From an uncultured Lachnospiraceae bacterium (GTDB lineage: Bacteria; Bacillota; Clostridia; Lachnospirales; Lachnospiraceae): DNA of 19,231 bases. This document shows positions 14,343-19,231 of the stretch, piece by piece; positions within the stretch are counted from its first letter, which is position 1, and each line of letters begins with the position of its first letter. Under the pieces are notes generated by a model. That model was not told where the DNA came from. It worked only from the letters and a program-made list of their open reading frames with translations, and searched no databases. The stretch covers positions 1 through 19,231 of the forward strand of contig CAKRPS010000041.1 of NCBI GenBank assembly GCA_934385475.1. Direction: 5' to 3'. A program made the position numbers and the translations under genes.

Positions 14343-14374
14343 CTCCATTTCTGCACACGCTCTTTGCATATATC
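14343..14374 (-). repeat. Third copy of the leader core
   Basis: GCAAAGAGCGTG then GCAGAAATGG and GATTA (minus strand) recur here in front of the deaminase remnant with two substitutions relative to the copies before lipoproteins 1 and 2. The upstream 11-bp hairpin is not conserved; instead TATCA CGCC TGATA can form a small hairpin. Confidence 0.65.
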
Positions 14375-14428
14375 AGGCGTGATAAAATTTCCTGCTTCTC
14401 AAAAAAGACTGTCGAGTGTATTATCCAA

Positions 14429-14884
14429 TTACCGCAACCCAGCGGCCTGCATGATGGCTTCCACCGGTTCTACCGGCTCGCTGCCCCAGGTGATCTCTAC
14501 CTCCGCACAGCCGACAGTGAAGAACCGGATGTTCCAATTATAACGTTTGCGTCAATCTCCTCCAGAATGGGAAGTGTCAGCACAGGCGGTACATCTGCTG
14601 TGGCACCGGGAGCATCGGAAGTGGAACAGGTCACACCGCTTTCAGAAATCGTTACATACAACTTCTCCTGCACGGCATCGTAGAGAAATGAGGCTTCCTC
14701 CTGAAGGGTGTCACCAATAATCTGCCCGCCAACGCTGAGCCGTCTGCATTTTGACACACCTTTGTAAAACTGCCGCCATGCAGATAAATAGAGTTGACAT
14801 CATCACGTTCCAGCCTGACATACACAAAGCTATCAACAATATTTCCACAGTCAGCAATGCCTTAATTATTTTCTTTTTATTCAT
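14429..14884 (-). pseudogene. Exported protein of unknown family, several frameshifts
   Basis: Starts at 14884 with GGAG upstream and a signal or anchor segment (MNKKKIIKALLTVEILLIAL). The coding signal then changes frame to VRLERDDVNSIYLHGGSFTK, again near 14725-14735 to GGQIIGDTLQEEASFLYDAV and VTISESGVTCSTSDAPG, and a third time near 14525 to FFTVGCAEVEITWGSEPVEP ending MQAAGLR at 14429. Joined, it makes one coherent protein of about 150 residues with a single membrane or signal segment and an extracytoplasmic domain. At least three frame changes show it is a pseudogene. I do not recognise the family. Confidence 0.6.
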
Positions 14885-14941
14885 ATTTTCTCCGTCTATT
14901 GATATTTATTTCAACAAATACTTTTCAAACGCTTTGTGCAC

Positions 14942-15412
14942 CTAGAGCTTCTTAACTGGTATCCAAATTTCAATAATCGAATTGTTTCTATTCCAACGGA
15001 AACGATAATCGTATTTTTCAAAGTGTAAAAAACTATCTTTTATAGGGATATACGGTAAATTGGGGATAATCTCCTGATAAACCTTTCCATAGGTTTCATA
15101 TATTTTATCCATAGCACCAATATGCTCTACAATCAAATATTTATAAGCCGGTATTTCCTTATACAGAAAGTCATCCGGAATAACAGCTCTCTTTGGAATA
15201 GCACAGAAATAGTAAAGTTTTCCGGCTCTTTTCTCCATAAAAGCGTATTTTACCCAGTTTTCCGGTTGGGAAAGATATGACTTCTTCAGGTTATTGTTAA
15301 ATCTTTTCCAAAACTGTGTACTTATTTGAATATTCTTTTTTTGATAATTAGTAAGTTCTATTTCCTGCCCGATAACTGAAAATGCGCTTAACTCAAGAGT
15401 TGCATATTTCAT
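14942..15412 (-). CDS. GyrI-like small-molecule-binding protein (AraC effector-binding domain)
   Basis: A 156-residue stand-alone ligand-binding domain of the GyrI-like/AraC effector-binding type. Evidence is the fold pattern: opening beta strand with FSVIGQEIEL, then QFWKRFNNNL, the YAFMEKRAGKLYYFCAIPKR strand pair, the IPAYKYLIVEHIGAMDKIYE segment with the usual helix, and the terminal strand IIEIWIPVKK. Relatives bind drugs or other small hydrophobic molecules. No DNA-binding domain is present. The start overlaps the stop of the DUF3781 gene as ATGA, so it is translationally coupled to it. Confidence 0.82.
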   Translation of the reverse strand: MKYATLELSAFSVIGQEIELTNYQKKNIQISTQFWKRFNNNLKKSYLSQPENWVKYAFMEKRAGKLYYFCAIPKRAVIPDDFLYKEIPAYKYLIVEHIGAMDKIYETYGKVYQEIIPNLPYIPIKDSFLHFEKYDYRFRWNRNNSIIEIWIPVKKL

Positions 15413-15666
15413 TTTTCAATCTTTTCCCTATGTGCTGTGATAATCGTATAGCTATAAGCATTTACAGTTATGATAAAACCATCAACCCTGACGTACCAGT
15501 TTTTTCCGTTTCTTGTTATAACAGCACTTTCAGAGCTGATTTTTATTTTGCACCAGGCGACTACATCATCGGTATCTAAACATAAATTTCTTTTAATGCG
15601 TTCTACGCCCAATCTGGTTGTGTGTAAATTATTTAAGTTTTTTAGTAAATCATTATCCCAAAACAT
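15409..15666 (-). CDS. DUF3781 family protein
   Basis: An 85-residue cytoplasmic protein matching the DUF3781 pattern (LGVERIKRNLCL, VVAWCKIKI, ITRNGKNWYVRVDGFIITVN, SYTIITAH). Its function is unknown. In clostridia it is commonly found beside GyrI-like binding proteins, as here, where the two genes overlap by four bases. Start at 15666 with GGAG about 8 bases upstream. Confidence 0.82.
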   Translation of the reverse strand: MFWDNDLLKNLNNLHTTRLGVERIKRNLCLDTDDVVAWCKIKISSESAVITRNGKNWYVRVDGFIITVNAYSYTIITAHREKIEK

Positions 15667-16002
15667 CTAATACTCCGTACGTTTTCCATCCCTTTTAGGT
15701 ATATCTTCCAACTTCACTCCAAAATCGGCCTTCCGATATAAAAACAACAAACGCGGTACAAACCGGCTTTCCGATCTGTACTGCGTCTAATCGTCTTGCA
15801 TTTTGGTGTCTTTAAATTCTGCACTATTTCATTCAAAAATATATCGCGTTGCGTATATTATTTGTTATATATTGTACATTATACTTTCAGGGCATATTTG
15901 TCAACAGAAATCTTTCCACTATTTTTCATTTTCACCGTCCAAACGGGACGAAACCGACTGTAGGGGACAGACAAATCCAGCTATCTATGTTATGCTTTCA
16001 TC
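15667..16002. other. Divergent intergenic region with hairpins
   Basis: The region between the DUF3781 operon and araC contains ATCGG cctt CCGAT just upstream of DUF3781 and a larger hairpin ACGCGGTACA / TGTACTGCGT (10 bp with one G-U pair) near 15754-15785. The minus strand also has a coding-like stretch (YRKADFGVKLEDIPKRDGKR then TEY) whose TAG directly precedes the DUF3781 start; no start codon is found for it. An A+T-rich block at 15845-15895 probably carries promoters, but none can be assigned firmly. Confidence 0.4.
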
Positions 16003-16018
16003 AGTTAGCGTTAACTAA
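16003..16018 (+). promoter_or_regulatory. Candidate DtxR-type operator upstream of araC
   Basis: AGTTA GCGT TAACT AA is a perfect 5-bp inverted repeat with 4-base spacer that resembles the AGTTAG..CTAACTAA style of DtxR-family iron-repressor boxes. It lies 24 bases before the GTG start and just after a possible -10 (TATGTT, 15987-15992), a position suited to repression. Confidence 0.4.
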
Positions 16019-16042
16019 TCAAGGAATAAAGGAGGCTCCCCT

Positions 16043-16993
16043 GTGGAAGAAGAATCTTTTCGCACGGAAAACGGATTTCTGCTGGTGCAGAGCGATGGCT
16101 GCAGCGTATACCAATTCCGTAACGATACTGGAGACGGCACCATGACCTGCTATGAAATATTTCCGGGTGCCATGTTAAGCTTTAATGATTTTCATGTGGC
16201 ACATTTCGATTCTGCCTATGTGCCCGGCAGGAACATGTTCGTCATTGACCATTGCCGGGAAGGAAAAATGGAATATCTGGCAGCCGAAAATGCTTACGCG
16301 TATGTAGGTGCCGGTGATATCAAGATGGACCGAAGGCTGACCCATACGGGACGGTTTATCTTCCCCTCCAGTCACTATCACGGCTTAACCATCGCCTTTG
16401 ATATAGAAATTGCCGCCAGTGCCCTTTCTAAGGAGGTAAAAGATTTCCCCATCGACCTGACCGCCTTACAGCAAAAATACTGCCCCGGACGTTACCCCCA
16501 TGTCATCCGCGAAATGGGAGCCGCGGAGCATATTTTCGGAGAACTGTACCAGGTGCCGGAAAAAATCAGGATTCCTTATTTCAAAATTAAAATCATGGAA
16601 CTTCTTCTGTATCTGGATGCCTTAGAACTGCCAAAGGAACAGAAAGAACGACCTTACTATTATAAAACGCAGATAGAGAAGGTAAAAGCGATTCAGGCTT
16701 TCTTAGCCGAGCACATGGCGGAAAACTATACCCAGGAGCAGTTATCTTCCCGGTTCGAGATTCCCCTTACCGGCATGAAGAACTGTTTCAAATCGGTATA
16801 CGGGACTTCCATCGGTGCATGGCTTACAGACTACCGCATGAACCGCGCCGCAGAATTTCTGCGGGCAGACCGTGAGCAAAGCGTAGCAGAGATTGCCGGG
16901 CTGGTAGGTTACGACAGTGCCAGCAAATTCGCAATCGCTTTCCGCAAAATCATGGGGATGTCCCCGTTAGAATACCGCAACACCATCTACTAA
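16043..16993 (+). CDS. AraC-family transcriptional regulator
   Basis: A 316-residue regulator starting at GTG with GGAGG 8 bases upstream. The N-terminal half is a sensing domain (YEIFPGAMLSFNDFH, then FVIDHCREGKMEYLAAENAY), a pattern found in regulators next to siderophore or peptide ABC transporters such as YbtA. The C-terminal 100 residues hold the two helix-turn-helix motifs (YTQEQLSSRFEIPLTGMKNC and QSVAEIAGLVGYDSASKFAI) ending in the family signature FRKIMGMSPLEYR. It is followed by two ABC half transporters on the same strand and is most likely their activator. Inducer unknown. Confidence 0.92.
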   Translation: MEEESFRTENGFLLVQSDGCSVYQFRNDTGDGTMTCYEIFPGAMLSFNDFHVAHFDSAYVPGRNMFVIDHCREGKMEYLAAENAYAYVGAGDIKMDRRLTHTGRFIFPSSHYHGLTIAFDIEIAASALSKEVKDFPIDLTALQQKYCPGRYPHVIREMGAAEHIFGELYQVPEKIRIPYFKIKIMELLLYLDALELPKEQKERPYYYKTQIEKVKAIQAFLAEHMAENYTQEQLSSRFEIPLTGMKNCFKSVYGTSIGAWLTDYRMNRAAEFLRADREQSVAEIAGLVGYDSASKFAIAFRKIMGMSPLEYRNTIY

Positions 16994-17004
16994 AAAAGAG
17001 GAGT

Positions 17005-17146
17005 CTTGTGTGAAGAAATATTACTGATGCCATATTCTTCACACGGCAATTTGTGTCGCAGGCGCCACAAATATGCCTTGATCGCAGATCTGAATCTGAA
17101 ATTCAGCTCGCGATTCCTTCGACAAAAAAGCGTCTGCGGAATGGAG
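17005..17146 (+). promoter_or_regulatory. Multi-hairpin leader between araC and the ABC genes
   Basis: Three successive stems: GTGTGAAGAAATAT / ATATTCTTCACAC (17008-17021, 17032-17044, one bulge); GGCAATTTGTG / CACAAATATGCC (17045-17055, 17066-17077, one bulge); and ATCGC plus CTGAAT / ATTCAG plus GCGAT (17081-17114). CGCAGA (17083-17088) can instead pair with TCTGCG (17133-17138) next to the ribosome site, giving an exclusive alternative. None is followed by a T-run. It may be a regulatory RNA or an inserted repeat. Confidence 0.5.
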
Positions 17147-17151
17147 ATATT

Positions 17152-18927
17152 ATGCAAGAGAAGAAAAAAGGCTGGCTGCAAACCCTGCTTGGCTATGCAG
17201 GCAGTTACCGTAAGGAATTCGGACTGTCCATTGTTCTGTCCATCATCAGCATTACTGCCGGACTGGTTCCGTTTTTCTGTATGTATCAGATAATCTGTCA
17301 ATTCGTAGAAGAAACCGTAACAAAGGGGGCTATTCTTACCTGGTGTGCTATCGCACTGCTTGCCTACTGTGTGAAGGTTGTCTGCTTTGCAGGCTCCACA
17401 GGGGCTTCCCACCAGGTTGCCTATCACGTACTGGAGGGACTCCGCCTGAAACTGGCTGACCGTTTCCTGCACGCCCCGTTGGGGGATGTACAGTCCCACT
17501 CCATCGGTGAGATTAAAAACGTACTGGTTGATAAAATCGAAGGAATCGAACCTCCCCTCGCCCACGTGGTTCCGGAGGGTGCCGGACATATCGTCCTTCC
17601 TGTTATAAGCATTATTGCACTGGCACTGATTGACTGGCGTATCGCGCTGGCATCTTTAGTAACTTTTCCAGCTGCCATGGTCTGTATGGCACTGACTTTC
17701 CAAATCAGTGGAAAGAACTTCGATACCTACAATAAATCCAACGCCTATATGAACAGCACGATTGTAGAGTACATAGAAGGTATCGAAGTTATCAAGGCTT
17801 TTGGCCGTGCCGGTGTTTCCTACGAGAAATATTCCAAGGCAATTACGGATTACCGTACTTTCGTTATCAAATGGCTCTCTTCCACCTGGGTTACCATGAA
17901 GCTGGCATTTGCCCTGTTCCCCACTACTTTGCTGGGAACCCTTCCGGTAAGCCTTGCCCTGGCATCCAAAGGAACCATTACCGCACCACAGGCAGCACTG
18001 GCTGTCATGCTTTCGATTTCCATGGTAGGTTCCCTTGCCAAACTGGAGGTCTTTGCCAACGAAGTAAAACAGATGCAGATGGTCGTGGACGAACTGGAAT
18101 CCCTGCTTTCCATCAAGAGCCTTCCGGAGCCGGAAACCCGCGCCAGCATAACGCGCACGGACGTGGAACTGCATCAGGTACACTTCTCCTACAGCGGCAA
18201 CGCAGAGGATGAAGTATTACACGGGATTGATTTAAAACTTCCCCAGGGCAGCTTTACCGCACTGGTTGGTCCTTCCGGTGGTGGAAAGTCAACCGTTGCC
18301 AAATTGATTGCCCGTTTCTGGGATGTGACAGGTGGCAGCATTACCATCGGCGGGGTAAATATCAAAGATATGCCTATTTCCCAGATATCTGAGAAGGTAA
18401 GTTTCGTTTCCCAGGATAACTTCCTGTTCCGCTGTTCCTTACTGGAAAATATCCGTCTGGGGAATCCCAGTGCAACGGATGAAGAAGTAAAAGCTGCTGC
18501 AAGGGCTGCCCAGTGTGAAGAATTTATCCTAAAACTTCCCGATGGCTACAATACCCCGGCAGGGGAAGCCGGCAAACGACTCTCCGGTGGTGAGAAACAG
18601 CGTATTGCCATCGCCCGTATGATGTTAAAGAATGCACCGATTGTCATTCTCGATGAGGCAACCGCCTTTACTGACCCGGAAAACGAAGACAAAATCCAGC
18701 AAAGTATTGCTGCCCTGACAAAGGGTAAGACCCTTCTTGTCATTGCCCACCGTCTTTCCACTATCCGGCAGGCAGACAATATTGTGGTTCTGCAGGGTGG
18801 TTCCATTGTTGCACAGGGCAGACAGGAAGAACTTCTTGCTACCTGTCCTCTGTACCATGATATGTGGGAAGCCCATATCGGAGCCAGGGAATGGGCAGTA
18901 TCCACAGCCGGAAAGGGGGAAAAGTAA
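17152..18927 (+). CDS. ABC exporter-fold half transporter (permease-ATPase fusion), first of pair
   Basis: A 591-residue inner-membrane protein with an N-terminal six-helix domain (about 1-320) and a C-terminal ATPase. Motifs: Walker A GPSGGGKST (373-381), Q-loop SFVSQDNFLF, signature LSGGEKQRIAIARMML (from 477), Walker B IVILDEATAFTDPENE (LDEAT from 500) and H-loop IAHRLSTIRQAD (His 533). The ATAFTDPENE form is common in YbtP/IrtA-like pairs. The frame is open from 17053 but the start at 17152 (MQEKKKGWLQTLL) has TGGAG 6 bases upstream. It abuts the second transporter gene with no gap, implying a heterodimer. Uptake of a metal chelate is inferred from context; export of a drug or peptide is the alternative. 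Confidence 0.93.
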   Translation: MQEKKKGWLQTLLGYAGSYRKEFGLSIVLSIISITAGLVPFFCMYQIICQFVEETVTKGAILTWCAIALLAYCVKVVCFAGSTGASHQVAYHVLEGLRLKLADRFLHAPLGDVQSHSIGEIKNVLVDKIEGIEPPLAHVVPEGAGHIVLPVISIIALALIDWRIALASLVTFPAAMVCMALTFQISGKNFDTYNKSNAYMNSTIVEYIEGIEVIKAFGRAGVSYEKYSKAITDYRTFVIKWLSSTWVTMKLAFALFPTTLLGTLPVSLALASKGTITAPQAALAVMLSISMVGSLAKLEVFANEVKQMQMVVDELESLLSIKSLPEPETRASITRTDVELHQVHFSYSGNAEDEVLHGIDLKLPQGSFTALVGPSGGGKSTVAKLIARFWDVTGGSITIGGVNIKDMPISQISEKVSFVSQDNFLFRCSLLENIRLGNPSATDEEVKAAARAAQCEEFILKLPDGYNTPAGEAGKRLSGGEKQRIAIARMMLKNAPIVILDEATAFTDPENEDKIQQSIAALTKGKTLLVIAHRLSTIRQADNIVVLQGGSIVAQGRQEELLATCPLYHDMWEAHIGAREWAVSTAGKGEK

Positions 18928-19231
18928 ATGTTTAAGACAATCAAACGTATTATTGACTGGTGTGGAGAGTTTAAAGGAAAACTTTATATCGGCTTTCTCT
19001 TTTCTTTCTTTTCCAATATCTTTGCTGCCATGCCTATCATGGTGGCTGCCTATACCGTAGGCATGCTGATAGAAGCCGAAAAAGGAAACGGCACCTTTGA
19101 CCGGAAATGGATTGGCTACAGTATTCTCCTCATTCTTGTCTTAATCGGTTTTCGGTTCCTGTTCGACTATCTGCGGGCAAGATTCCAGGAAGCCATTGGT
19201 TATGAGTTGATTGCCAGAGACCGTCTTGCCG
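18928..19231 (+). CDS. ABC exporter-fold half transporter, second of pair (cut by window edge)
   Basis: The first 101 codons are visible: MFKTIKRIIDWCGEFKGKLY, a membrane helix (IGFLFSFFSNIFAAMPIMVA), a loop, and a second helix (IGYSILLILVLIGFRFLFDY) leading into LRARFQEAIGYELIARDRLA. This matches the start of a type-I exporter membrane domain, including the intracellular coupling region. ATG follows directly on the TAA of the first transporter gene, with GGGGGA as ribosome site, so the two are translated together. The ATPase half lies outside the window. Confidence 0.9.
   Translation, partial: MFKTIKRIIDWCGEFKGKLYIGFLFSFFSNIFAAMPIMVAAYTVGMLIEAEKGNGTFDRKWIGYSILLILVLIGFRFLFDYLRARFQEAIGYELIARDRLA

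Noticed and set aside
16990..17589. A 199-codon minus-strand open frame
   Set aside because: It lies antisense to the ABC transporter and its leader; no ribosome site or domain seen.
1..19231. CRISPR array, tRNA or rRNA genes
   Set aside because: No regularly spaced repeats and no recognisable RNA gene sequence were seen on either strand.

Overview
The window looks like a piece of a low-to-mid G+C gut Firmicute, most likely a Lachnospiraceae-type Clostridia. The grounds are strong AGGAGG ribosome sites, Firmicute-type lipoproteins, and the gene set: an Rpn-type PD-(D/E)XK transposase with the usual clostridial N-terminus, DUF1848, DUF3781, a C_GCAxxG_C_C protein, an ATC-hydrolase-like protein and an AraC/ABC pair. 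No tRNA, rRNA or CRISPR array was seen.

Layout. 1-6022 is an accessory segment bounded by two copies of an Rpn-type nuclease/transposase in the same orientation: the 3' end of one copy at 1-251, and a full copy at 5121-6022 broken by a single missing base. Between them on the minus strand lie a large lipoprotein made of a duplicated domain (318-1442), three paralogous small lipoproteins in tandem (1465-3982) with a remnant of a fourth, and a small serine recombinase (4243-4860). Two of the lipoprotein genes carry the same duplicated 5' leader, which can fold into a hairpin with pseudoknot potential just before the ribosome site.

6177-8430 holds ordinary stand-alone genes: a C_GCAxxG_C_C redox protein, an HD-domain phosphohydrolase and a DUF1848 protein with a cysteine-rich C-terminus. 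8299-9435 is a gene graveyard on the minus strand (membrane protein, isoprenylcysteine methyltransferase, GNAT acetyltransferase). It forms the tail of a minus-strand gene series that runs from an ATC-hydrolase-like gene (13935) through a LysR regulator, a flavodoxin, a carboxymuconolactone-decarboxylase/cupin fusion, a small membrane protein and a CorA-like transporter. 13936-14884 contains a promoter plus two more broken genes: a cytidine-deaminase-like remnant and a frameshifted exported protein.

14942-15666 is a two-gene coupled operon (DUF3781 and a GyrI-like ligand-binding protein). From 16043 to the right edge, on the plus strand, an AraC regulator is followed by two ABC exporter-fold half transporters (the second cut by the window). 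This arrangement is typical of iron/siderophore-linked YbtA-YbtPQ-like systems, and a DtxR-like palindrome lies just upstream of araC.

The points that most deserve attention are the mosaic lipoprotein array with its structured leader; a repeated style of gene decay in which the two ends of a gene survive and the middle is gone (methyltransferase, acetyltransferase, deaminase); and the multi-hairpin leader between araC and the ABC genes. I found no convincing complete new defence or mobile system.
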